Below, one piece after another: positions 39,957 through 46,015 of a stretch of DNA of 46,015 nt; position 1 is the stretch's first letter, and each line of letters opens with the position of its first letter. The notes below the pieces were generated by a model that saw only the letters and a program-made list of their open reading frames with translations, ran no database searches and had not been told where the DNA came from. A program made the position numbers and the translations under genes. This stretch comes from Sphingobium naphthae (GTDB taxonomy: Bacteria > Pseudomonadota > Alphaproteobacteria > Sphingomonadales > Sphingomonadaceae), in assembly GCF_020782235.1 (NCBI RefSeq), contig NZ_JAJGNO010000017.1:1-46015 (forward strand). Reading direction: 5' to 3'.

Positions 39957-40051
39957 GCCGGCGAAGCCGGCTCATTGTGGGGATGCCGGGTGGGAGGATC
40001 GCGTAGCGATCCGGGGCGGCCGAAGGCCGCGAGCCGGCGGGGCGAAGCCCC
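39957..40051. repeat. Array of four perfect short-loop hairpins
   Basis: Four stems with 3-nt loops in 95 bp: GCCGGC-GAA-GCCGGC (39957-39971), GGATCGC-GTA-GCGATCC (39996-40012), GCGGCC-GAA-GGCCGC (40016-40030), GGGGC-GAA-GCCCC (40039-40051). Three share the GAA loop although the stems differ. Confidence 0.8.
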
Positions 40052-40104
40052 AAGAGGCGGTGCTTTTCTTCTCCTTTGGGCATGTCGGTGCCGCCGGCGC
40101 AGAG

Positions 40105-40113
40105 TTATCCACA
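40105..40113. promoter_or_regulatory. DnaA box
   Basis: TTATCCACA is an exact consensus DnaA-binding box, adjacent to iterons and the A+T-rich stretch, so host DnaA likely helps open the origin here. Confidence 0.85.
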
Positions 40114-40147
40114 GGCAAGGCTACCCTAAAACTCACCGTTCGCCTTC

Positions 40148-40182
40148 TGATTCAAAGATTCTTCTTAGATTCAAGATTCAGG
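40148..40182. other. A+T-rich GATTC repeats, probable unwinding element
   Basis: GATTC occurs four times in about 35 bases of a locally A+T-rich stretch between the DnaA box and the iterons. This is where duplex opening would be expected. Confidence 0.55.
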
Positions 40183-40225
40183 GTGCCTCAAACCCGCAGA
40201 AAACTTGGAAAAATGACCTCAAAAA

Positions 40226-40358
40226 GTGAGTTTTGGGGTCGAGTCGCGTGAGCTTTGGGGTAGCCTTCGGTGAGTTTTGGGGTCGGTAAAAGTGAGTATT
40301 GGGGTCGAGTCCGGTGAGCTTTGGGGTATCCGCCAAATCGACGGTGAGTTTTGGGGTA
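40226..40358 (+). repeat. Replication iterons, 22-bp spacing
   Basis: The unit GTGAGTTTTGGGGTC and close variants begin at 40226, 40248, 40270, 40292 and 40314, exactly 22 bp apart, and again at 40344. Further single copies are at 39619, and inverted at 40122-40137 and 41344-41358 (after repA). These are RepA-binding sites controlling copy number. Confidence 0.92.
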
Positions 40359-40426
40359 TCCTCCCCTGATCGCGATCGGCGAGCTTTAGGATTTGCCTAG
40401 CTCACCGCTGCTGTTAAGGTGAGGGC

Positions 40427-41338
40427 ATGGCTTTAGCAAACTCACCAGTGAAGGACGCGAAGGCAAAGACTGCCTCGGGCGACGAAACCGCCCTCACCCT
40501 CGCCCAAAAGGGACGCGGAAACCCGTTCGATCCCGCCAATTACGGGGAAATCGTCAAACCCGGCGAGCTGGTCGATATTGTCGAGCTGTCGCCCCTCACC
40601 CTCGCCGATCGGCGAATCTACAATCTGCTGATCGCGAACGCCTGGGACCGGATCGGCGAGCCGGTCATTCACCGCATCGCCAAATCCGCGCTCAAGGGCA
40701 CGCACCAGGGCAACGAGCGCATAGAAAGCTCGCTGCTGCGTCTGATGGGCACGATCGCGATCGTCACCATCCGCAAGGCCGGCAAGAGCTACAAGCGCCG
40801 CGTCCAGCTTCTCGGCCCCAGCGACGAAAGCCTCGAAAAAGACGGCTTCCTCCATTACCGGATTCCCGAAGAGCTGATCGAGATATTGCGTAACAGCGAG
40901 GTCTATGCCCGCCTCAAGACGCAAGTGATGTATTGCTTCGAGTCGAAATACGCGCTGTGCCTCTATGAAATGATCGAACGGCGGATCGGCCTCGAATACA
41001 AGCAAAGCGAAGAGTTCACGATTGCGGAGCTGCGCGGGCTGCTCAACGTGCCGGAAGGTAAGTTGGAACGCTTCGCCGATTTCAACAAATACTGCCTCAA
41101 GGTCGCGCAGGACGAAATCAACAAGCTCTGCCCCTTCTGGGTCGAGTTCACCCCGATCAAGAAAGGCCGCAAGGTCGAGCGGGTTTCGATGATGTGGCTC
41201 CCGAAAACCATGAGCGGCCGGCGCGACGCGCAAAACCTGATCGACCAGCATAGCATCGTGCGGCGCGCCAAGCTGCGCGGCGACATACCCGAAATGCCGG
41301 TGCTGGTGGATTTCAGCGCGCCAGCGGCCGAACGGTGA
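40427..41338 (+). CDS. repA: Replication initiator RepA (Rep_3 type), 303 aa
   Basis: Two winged-helix domains as in Rep_3 (RepE/Pi) initiators: ELSPLTLADRRIYNLLIANA near the start, then KSYKRRVQLLGPSDE, and the second domain YALCLYEMIERRIGLEYKQSE with FNKYCLKVAQDEINKL. The start ATG follows AAGGTGAGGG. The immediately upstream iterons serve both replication and autoregulation. An inverted iteron just after the stop adds a possible control point. Confidence 0.93.
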   Translation: MALANSPVKDAKAKTASGDETALTLAQKGRGNPFDPANYGEIVKPGELVDIVELSPLTLADRRIYNLLIANAWDRIGEPVIHRIAKSALKGTHQGNERIESSLLRLMGTIAIVTIRKAGKSYKRRVQLLGPSDESLEKDGFLHYRIPEELIEILRNSEVYARLKTQVMYCFESKYALCLYEMIERRIGLEYKQSEEFTIAELRGLLNVPEGKLERFADFNKYCLKVAQDEINKLCPFWVEFTPIKKGRKVERVSMMWLPKTMSGRRDAQNLIDQHSIVRRAKLRGDIPEMPVLVDFSAPAAER

Positions 41339-41343
41339 GGGCC

Positions 41344-41358
41344 TACCCCAAAACTCAC
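41344..41358 (-). repeat. Inverted iteron after repA
   Basis: The minus strand reads GTGAGTTTTGGGGTA, a match to the oriV iteron in opposite orientation, 6 bp after the repA stop. Inverted copies can support RepA-mediated handcuffing. Confidence 0.75.
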
Positions 41359-41408
41359 CTTTCGCGCGCTAGGACCGCCTAGCCTTCGCCAGCTCAGCCC
41401 GCGCCGCC

Positions 41409-41690
41409 CTAACCCTCGCCGGCATCGAGCGCGCGGCTCACCGTGAACTGAATCCACGCGCTCCGGCTGATCCCGCGCCGCTTGGCTGCCGCATCGACCT
41501 TGGCGAGAAGCGCGCGATCGAAACGCAGCATCACCGGCGACTTGCGCGGCTCGGCCCCCTGCCCCGCCTCGTCGGCCTCGACCGCGATCGGCGCGGCATC
41601 CGGCTTCGCCGCGCCGGCAATGAAGGCATCGGCGGCCGCCTCGTCAATCGCCGGCTTGGGCTTGCTGTTCGGTTTACGAGCGATAGCCAT
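41409..41690 (-). CDS. Ribbon-helix-helix partition partner, 93 aa
   Basis: The start MAIARKPNSK has GGAGTG upstream. A disordered Ala/Pro-rich N-terminal half precedes a C-terminal ribbon-helix-helix: SPVMLRFDRALLAKVDAAAK, then GISRSAWIQFTVSRAL. Short ParA proteins of type Ib usually work with small RHH proteins (ParG/CopG-like) that bind the centromere. It lies 17 bp after parA on the same strand. Confidence 0.8.
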   Translation of the reverse strand: MAIARKPNSKPKPAIDEAAADAFIAGAAKPDAAPIAVEADEAGQGAEPRKSPVMLRFDRALLAKVDAAAKRRGISRSAWIQFTVSRALDAGEG

Positions 41691-41707
41691 TAACACGCAC
41701 TCCGATA

Positions 41708-42349
41708 TTATCTTGATATACAAACCGCGCCGATCAGCGCCGTCAATTCGTCTATCGCCTTGGGGTCGCGCGGGCTTTGCTCGATAACCGCCCTGCCCTC
41801 GGCCGCCGCGTTCGGGAACGCCTTGCGCCGCACGATCGACGTGGGCAGCACTTCGATACCGTCGATATCGCCGATCATCTCCAAGGCGGCCTCATTGTCG
41901 GCCCCCTGCGCGTCCGCGCCGTTCAGCACGGCCACGGCGCGCAAGCCCTCGTTGATCTCGCGCGCCTCGGCGACCAGCGCCGAAACCTGATCGAGCGCCC
42001 ACACGTCGAAGCTGCGCGGCTGCACCGGCACCAGGAGCGTGTCGGCGACGGTGAGCGCGGCGCGCAGCGATCCGGTATCGCGTCCGCCCACGTCGATGAT
42101 GATATCGTCATATTTGCTGGCGAGCTGGCGGACCTGGCTGCGCAGCGCCGCGCCGGTGAGGGCGACGGCGGTATAGCCGGCCTCCCCAAGCCGCTCGGCG
42201 CGAAGCTGGGTGAAGGTGAGGGCGGTGCCCTGCTCGTCCCCGTCCACCAGCAAGAGGTCGCGGCCGGCGAGCGCCAGCGCGACCGCGAGATTGACGGCGA
42301 GGGTGGTCTTGCCAACGCCGCCTTTCGTGTTTCCGACTGCCAATATCAT
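41708..42349 (-). CDS. parA: ParA-family partition ATPase (type Ib), 213 aa
   Basis: Deviant Walker A GNTKGGVGKTT at residues 6-16, Walker A' IIIDVGGRD, and PVQPRSFDVWAL. No N-terminal HTH, so it is the short type that does not bind DNA by itself. It drives plasmid segregation with the RHH gene downstream. Confidence 0.93.
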   Translation of the reverse strand: MILAVGNTKGGVGKTTLAVNLAVALALAGRDLLLVDGDEQGTALTFTQLRAERLGEAGYTAVALTGAALRSQVRQLASKYDDIIIDVGGRDTGSLRAALTVADTLLVPVQPRSFDVWALDQVSALVAEAREINEGLRAVAVLNGADAQGADNEAALEMIGDIDGIEVLPTSIVRRKAFPNAAAEGRAVIEQSPRDPKAIDELTALIGAVCISR

Positions 42350-42504
42350 AATGCCCTCACTCTGCGAGCTATCGTTAGTCGATTTGCCATGAACTGTCTA
42401 TCGCTATGATATACAGATGATGCTTACCTATTGGTGTTAAGCCATCGGAGCGTCATTGAAATGGCGATAGGACGGGTCTTGAATCCGAAATGACGATAAC
42501 GCCC
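42350..42504. promoter_or_regulatory. Upstream region of parA, candidate centromere/operator
   Basis: A+T-rich compared with its neighbours. It contains GATATACAG at 42408-42416, a motif repeated at 39521-39529 and, as GATATACA, at 41715-41722. Partition operators usually lie here. No longer iterated array is visible. Confidence 0.45.
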
Positions 42505-43137
42505 TCATTCCTCCGGTTCGGGATCGTCATCGTCCAGCGGCTCATGGCTCATCTGGCCGTGATCCTCGATCGGGCAAAGCGGCGCTCCGGCCTGCTCAAG
42601 CCATTTGCGCGCGGTCCTCACGGTATAGCCGCACGTCGCGCACTCGCATTTGAGCATCCGGGCTTTCTGCTTCTTGGGCGCGGTCGACTCTCCGTCCGTA
42701 TCAAGGCGGGCATGGGGGAGGGGGCCGACGCTCTCCAAGATCGGCGCGATGGCCGCAAGGAACGCCTCGCCGGGGGTGGTGGCGCGCATCGGCCCGACTA
42801 GGCCCAGCCCAAGGGCGACCCGTTTAAACGCCTTCCCATGCCCTGCCGGGATGCCAACGGCGGCATGGACCAGTTCATGCGCGAGAATGGCCGCGATCTG
42901 CGCCGGCATCGCATCGGGCGCGTGCGCCAGGTCGGGCCGGATGAAGATTTCAAAATGCCCGTCCGCGCTCAACCGATTATCCCAGCACTCGCCGATCGCC
43001 TTGCCCTTCGCGCCTCTGCTGGTGAAGCCGATCGCCACGCGCACGCGGTCGGGCAGGGGGGCGTCCAGCGCCTCGAACAGCGGAGCCATGCCCAGCGCCA
43101 CGGCATTGAGCCAGCTTTCGCGGGTTTGGTGGGTCAT
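42505..43137 (-). CDS. SprT-like zinc metalloprotease, 210 aa
   Basis: The start MTHQTRESWL follows GGAGGAGT. The active site is HELVH at residues 87-91, with third ligand His100 in GIPAGHGKAF. A C-terminal zinc-ribbon-like part has CECATCGY and LCPIEDHG. SprT/Spartan proteins cleave DNA-bound proteins in eukaryotes; plasmid SprT-like genes are frequent and uncharacterised. The tail is acidic. Confidence 0.87.
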   Translation of the reverse strand: MTHQTRESWLNAVALGMAPLFEALDAPLPDRVRVAIGFTSRGAKGKAIGECWDNRLSADGHFEIFIRPDLAHAPDAMPAQIAAILAHELVHAAVGIPAGHGKAFKRVALGLGLVGPMRATTPGEAFLAAIAPILESVGPLPHARLDTDGESTAPKKQKARMLKCECATCGYTVRTARKWLEQAGAPLCPIEDHGQMSHEPLDDDDPEPEE

Positions 43138-43555
43138 CGTCCTTACTCCTCCCTTCAAATCGCCTGTCCGGCGATGGCCATGCCATCGGCCGGAACACGG
43201 ACGCCCAAGAACGCCGGCGAGAGAGGGGGGCAGCGGGATTCGATGGGGGTGGTGCGGCCGCAGCGCAGCGAGGCACGGCCCCATCTAATCCCGTTGCGGG
43301 GGAGAGACGGCCGGGACCGCCTTTCCCCCTTGAACGAACATCGACGCCGGCGCACGCCGGCACCATGAAGCGAGATCCGCTTGCGATCTCGCCCCCGCCA
43401 TGTGGGTCGTCACCTTGGGCCAAGACCGCTTGCGGGCTTGGGGAGCGAAGCGAGTAGGGCCACGGTGCCGCGCCAGCGGCAGGCGCATGTCCCCTGCCTG
43501 GATTGAAATTGTTGCTCAAATGAGCTACATTGTCGGCTTGACCAAGGAGGTTCCA
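43138..43555. other. Intergenic region before toxin-antitoxin, 418 bp
   Basis: No gene supported. It contains a hairpin GCGAGATC/GATCTCGC at 43370-43392 in a repeat-rich GC stretch, and the promoter/operator of the toxin-antitoxin operon at its right end. Confidence 0.6.
43503..43531 (+). promoter_or_regulatory. Promoter and operator of toxin-antitoxin operon
   Basis: TTGAAA (43503-43508) and TACATT (43526-43531) are 17 bp apart. The spacer holds a palindrome GCTCA-AA-TGAGC (43514-43525), well placed for autorepression by the RHH antitoxin. Confidence 0.72.
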
Positions 43556-43837
43556 ATGGCCGCTACCGCTTTCGTGCGCGCGCGCATCGACGAAACATTG
43601 AAGGATGAAGCCGCCGCCGTGCTGGCCGAGCTGGGGCTGACCGTCTCGGATGTGGTCCGCATGACCCTCACGCGGGTTGCCAAGGATCATGCGTTGCCGT
43701 TCGAGCTGAAGGTGCCGAACGCCGAGACGCGCGCCGCGATCGAGGCGTCCCGCGCGACGATGAAGGCCCACCGCGCCCGTTTCACCGATGCCCAGGAAAT
43801 GTTCGATGCCCTCGACCAAGAAGCCCACCAGCAGTAA
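43556..43837 (+). CDS. relB: RelB/DinJ-family antitoxin, 93 aa
   Basis: N-terminal ribbon-helix-helix: TAFVRARIDETLKDEAAAVL, then LGLTVSDVVRMTLTRVAK. The C-terminal helix (ETRAAIEASRATMKAHRARF) would wrap the toxin. A strong AAGGAGG precedes ATG 43556. It overlaps the toxin gene, the usual antitoxin-first order. Confidence 0.92.
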   Translation: MAATAFVRARIDETLKDEAAAVLAELGLTVSDVVRMTLTRVAKDHALPFELKVPNAETRAAIEASRATMKAHRARFTDAQEMFDALDQEAHQQ

Positions 43838-44126
43838 GCGGGCTTCGTTCCCAAGAGAGGCGTCCTACGAAAAAAGGTTCGTCAAGGATTGGGAGCGACT
43901 GTCGCGCAGCGGGCGCTACAACATGAAACAGCTCAAGGAGGCGATGATGATGCTCATCGCCAACGACGCGCCGTTAGGCCCGGAATGGCTGGATCATCCG
44001 CTGAAAGGCGATTGGAGCGATCATCGCGAGTGCCATATCGGCGGCGATTTCCTGCTGATCTATACGATTGAGGGGAATCTGGTGAACTTCGTGCGCGCCG
44101 GCACTCATGCGGAACTGTTTGAATAG
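43806..44126 (+). CDS. YafQ/RelE-family mRNA interferase toxin, 106 aa
   Basis: YafQ pattern: SYEKRFVKDWERL near the start, then DHPLKGDWSDHRECHIGGDF and LLIYTIEGNLVNFVRAGTHAELF, which keep the histidines and Asp-Trp pair tied to ribosome-dependent mRNA cleavage. ATG 43806 lies inside the end of the antitoxin gene; the first 20 residues are a basic extension. It looks complete and active. Confidence 0.92.
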   Translation: MPSTKKPTSSKRASFPREASYEKRFVKDWERLSRSGRYNMKQLKEAMMMLIANDAPLGPEWLDHPLKGDWSDHRECHIGGDFLLIYTIEGNLVNFVRAGTHAELFE

Positions 44127-44128
44127 CC

Positions 44129-44749
44129 ATGCGCGTAATCTTCATCCGTCACGGCGAATCCACCGGCAATGCCGGCGTGCCGTGCCACGATCTCGCGACG
44201 ATCGAGCTGACGGAGCGCGGCCACGAACAGGCGAGGGCGGTCGCGGCGAGCTGGACGCAAGCGCCCGCGCTCATCGTCACGTCCCCCTATACCCGCACGC
44301 AGCAGACGGCCGCGCCGACGATCGCGCGCTTTCCCGGTGTGCCGGTCGAAGTGTGGCCGATCGAAGAGTTCACCTATCTGCAACCGGCGCGCTGGAACGG
44401 CACGCGCAGCGCCGAGAGGATGCCGCACCTCGAACGCTATTGGCAGGACGCGGACCCGGACTATTGCGACGGGGAGGGGGCAGAGAGCTTCGCCACGCTG
44501 CTCCGGCGCTGCGAGACGGCGCTAGACCGCCTCGCCGCCATGCCCACGGACTCGCTGGCCTATGTGTTCGGGCATGGGCAGTTCATCCAGGCCGCGCGCG
44601 CGATCGTCGCCGATGCCCATATGGATGACCGCGCCAAGATGCGAGCGTTCTGGCGCAAGGGCGAGCCGCCCGCGATCGGCAACGCGGAAAGGATCGGGTT
44701 CAGGTGGACTGAGGATCGCTGGGAATGTTCACTGGCACTCGACGCATAA
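44129..44749 (+). CDS. Histidine phosphatase family protein, 206 aa
   Basis: The catalytic RHG is at residues 7-9 (FIRHGES), with TSPYTRTQQTA as the second Arg motif, a Glu in DGEGAESF and His in VFGHGQF as the proton pair. Phosphoglycerate-mutase-like fold; substrate cannot be told. It starts 2 bp after the toxin stop and its end overlaps the next lipoprotein start. Confidence 0.9.
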   Translation: MRVIFIRHGESTGNAGVPCHDLATIELTERGHEQARAVAASWTQAPALIVTSPYTRTQQTAAPTIARFPGVPVEVWPIEEFTYLQPARWNGTRSAERMPHLERYWQDADPDYCDGEGAESFATLLRRCETALDRLAAMPTDSLAYVFGHGQFIQAARAIVADAHMDDRAKMRAFWRKGEPPAIGNAERIGFRWTEDRWECSLALDA

Positions 44750-45426
44750 CCCCTCTCTTGGCGGCGATCCTGCTGGCCTCCTGCGCCAACACGCCGGAGC
44801 CTCCTACCAACAGCCATGTTGGGGCGCATCCATACTCGGCCGCCGAGCTAGAGCGCGCTTTTACGAATAGCCGATCCGCCTTGCCGCGCGATCTCTACGG
44901 GCCACTAGGAATAGTCATCGATGCCAGGCGCGGCGCGATCGTCATCAGCACCGCTTACGAACTGACCACGGCAGCACCGGATTTTTCGTGCGCGGCGCTG
45001 CGACCGTTACCCCCGCGCGATCTTGCGACCACTGTTCCCCTGATCGATGAGCGGGATTGCCAGACAATTCCGGCGAAATATTCCAAAGCACGGCCATTTA
45101 TCGTGACCTACGATGCCGCGACCTTCCCGCCATCGGCTATGCAGGAAGCGCGCGGAATGCTCGCGGTGGAGAGGGGATGTGTCGTGCTCCGCGAAGCCAA
45201 TGGTTCACGCCTGTTGGTCTGGCGACAGCCCGCGCAAATTACGCAGACGCAGGATGGATATCGCATCGAGCAGTTGGGCGCGTCCGCCGCGATCGGCGCG
45301 CCGGTCGCGCTGACAGGCACCGGCGGAAACACCGTCTCGCCTGCATTTGCACGACAACATGCCATTCCCTCCGACTGCCGCACATTCCCGACCTTCGCGG
45401 TTAACGGCATTTTGCCAGGAGAGTGA
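44725..45426 (+). CDS. Lipoprotein, 233 aa, junction lipoprotein family
   Basis: The signal peptide ends in Leu-Ala-Ser-Cys. The N-terminal half has a Cys pair (FSCAAL, RDCQTI). The C-terminal half repeats the pattern of the two next lipoproteins: ERGCVVLREANGSRLLVW, IGAPVALTGTGG, then DCRTFPTFAVNG at the end. It overlaps the phosphatase gene by 25 nt. No named domain recognised. Confidence 0.7.
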   Translation: MFTGTRRITPLLAAILLASCANTPEPPTNSHVGAHPYSAAELERAFTNSRSALPRDLYGPLGIVIDARRGAIVISTAYELTTAAPDFSCAALRPLPPRDLATTVPLIDERDCQTIPAKYSKARPFIVTYDAATFPPSAMQEARGMLAVERGCVVLREANGSRLLVWRQPAQITQTQDGYRIEQLGASAAIGAPVALTGTGGNTVSPAFARQHAIPSDCRTFPTFAVNGILPGE

Positions 45427-45427
45427 T

Positions 45428-45871
45428 GTGAGGGTGGCCGCACTGTGCCTGTTCCTGCTGGTGAGCGCGTGCGGCCTGGGAGAGACCTCGCCATCGGTGG
45501 TCGAACAGACCCAGGATGGCGTCACCGCGCTCGTCCGAAACGATGTGCAGGAATCAGAAGACGGCCTGGTCGTGTCTGACGCGATTGAACGGCATGGCTT
45601 CGTGCGGCGGCAAGGATCGTGCCTTGTCGTGGACTACAGCGGCCAAGAATATTCGCCGGTATTCCGCACGCCAGCGACCTTTGACGCTACCCTGCAATCT
45701 GCAACCGCGAAGCCCTCCGCCCCGCTTCAATTGCTCGGCGGCCCTCTCTCCAAGGTGCGACGTGGATTCAGCGAAGAACTGGCCGAATTTTGCGGACGGC
45801 CCCTGTTCCTGCTGGTCGGGATCACGCCTTCGGTATTTCATAACCCCGTCGTGCCCGGTAAGGCGCGATAG
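45428..45871 (+). CDS. Lipoprotein, 147 aa, junction lipoprotein family
   Basis: GTG 45428 is one base after the previous stop. The signal peptide ends in Val-Ser-Ala-Cys. The mature part shows RQGSCLVVDYSGQEYSPV, PLQLLGGPLS, and ends with FCGRPLFLLVG, the same order of features as its neighbours. It converges on the junction-spanning gene, with stops facing each other. Confidence 0.7.
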   Translation: MRVAALCLFLLVSACGLGETSPSVVEQTQDGVTALVRNDVQESEDGLVVSDAIERHGFVRRQGSCLVVDYSGQEYSPVFRTPATFDATLQSATAKPSAPLQLLGGPLSKVRRGFSEELAEFCGRPLFLLVGITPSVFHNPVVPGKAR

Positions 45872-46015
45872 TCAGTTGGCGCTGAAATAGGGGCCGGCAC
45901 ATTGCGAGGGCAGGGGAGTGGAAAGGGCCTCGGGAGGTATGCTCTCGCCGACGCCCCCGCCAAGTTGAATGCGTGGGCCGATCGGCACGCGCTGCCCGCT
46001 GTTGCCCAATATAAC
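45872..46015 (-). CDS. Small lipoprotein, 3' part (continues from position 356)
   Basis: C-terminal 47 residues of the 140-residue lipoprotein whose start is at 356. The frame enters at 46015 (equivalent to 77) and ends at TGA 45874-45872. It contains GPRIQLGGGVGES and the terminal CAGPYFSAN. Without closing the circle both pieces look like fragments. Confidence 0.78.
   Translation of the reverse strand, partial: VILGNSGQRVPIGPRIQLGGGVGESIPPEALSTPLPSQCAGPYFSAN
45939..46015. repeat. Terminal direct repeat, copy 2 (contig overlap)
   Basis: Identical to 1-77; see the first entry. Confidence 0.93.

Larger units (their letters stand above)
39481..40426. other. oriV: oriV region (gene-free, 946 bp)
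   Basis: No gene. It holds, in order, GATATACAG at 39521, a single iteron at 39619-39633, four short hairpins at 39957-40051, a perfect DnaA box at 40105-40113, an inverted iteron at 40122-40137, a GATTC-rich A+T stretch at 40148-40182, and tandem iterons 40226-40358 leading to repA. This order is that of an iteron-controlled plasmid origin. Confidence 0.85.

Noticed and set aside
40226..40358. Possible CRISPR array because of regularly spaced repeats
   Set aside because: Units are 15 bp with 7-bp gaps, next to repA and a DnaA box, and no cas genes. These are replication iterons.

Overview
The window is a complete small circular plasmid in linear form. Its last 77 bases (45939-46015) repeat its first 77 (1-77), which is what an assembler leaves at the ends of a circular contig, so the true circle is about 45,938 bp. 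High G+C, an iteron-type RepA origin, a Ti-like TraA relaxase followed by a DUF6118 gene, and a czc metal island with FTR1, ZIP and CDF transporters all suggest an alphaproteobacterium, most likely of the Sphingomonadaceae. That host call is an inference from gene content.

Layout. (1) 44.7 kb across the junction to 1.0 kb: four small lipoprotein genes, one of them cut by the linearisation. (2) 1.0-5.2 kb: a serine resolvase gene, then a TniA/TniB-type transposon (1566-5226) with 46-bp terminal inverted repeats. Its left repeat is split cleanly by a 588-bp IS200-like element. (3) 5.5-6.7 kb: a periplasmic retropepsin-like protease with a PDZ domain. (4) 6.65-21.8 kb: a heavy-metal island with a divergent MerR regulator and a 13-gene co-directional operon: CDF, cytochrome-c/FTR1 permease, His-rich peptide, CzcC, CzcB, CzcA, SRPBCC protein, two lysozyme-inhibitor-like lipoproteins, ZIP, second CDF, P1B-4 ATPase and HAD hydrolase. 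(5) 22.0-32.6 kb: an accessory island between two directly repeated traA/DUF6118 segments, the first truncated. It holds a globin, a sensorless HWE-type histidine kinase, a lone receiver protein, a diguanylate cyclase, an ECF sigma factor, a WGR protein, a TIMP-like secreted protein, two lipoproteins and a serpin. (6) 32.3-39.5 kb: transfer region with DUF1971, DUF6118, TraA, a putative oriT, TraC/TraD-like proteins, an AAA ATPase and the TraG coupling protein. No VirB/Trb pilus genes are present, so the plasmid looks mobilizable rather than self-transmissible. (7) 39.5-42.4 kb: oriV with 22-bp-spaced iterons, a DnaA box, repA, and a ParA/ribbon-helix-helix partition pair. (8) 42.5-44.75 kb: SprT-like metalloprotease, RelB/YafQ-type toxin-antitoxin and a histidine phosphatase.

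How it works together. The metal operon covers several layers of efflux: the CzcCBA tripartite pump across the envelope, CDF and P-type pumps at the inner membrane, and importers (ZIP, FTR1) that may balance uptake. It also encodes small periplasmic proteins of unclear role. Maintenance relies on RepA, ParA/RHH and toxin-antitoxin. The accessory island combines signalling parts that resemble the alphaproteobacterial general stress response with an unusual group of secreted inhibitor-like proteins (serpin, TIMP-like; two MliC-like proteins sit in the metal operon). The least explained elements are a structured intergenic segment at 27.12-27.29 kb, a three-member lipoprotein family around the junction, and a compact TniQ-less transposon sitting in what looks like the res region of another resolvase gene.
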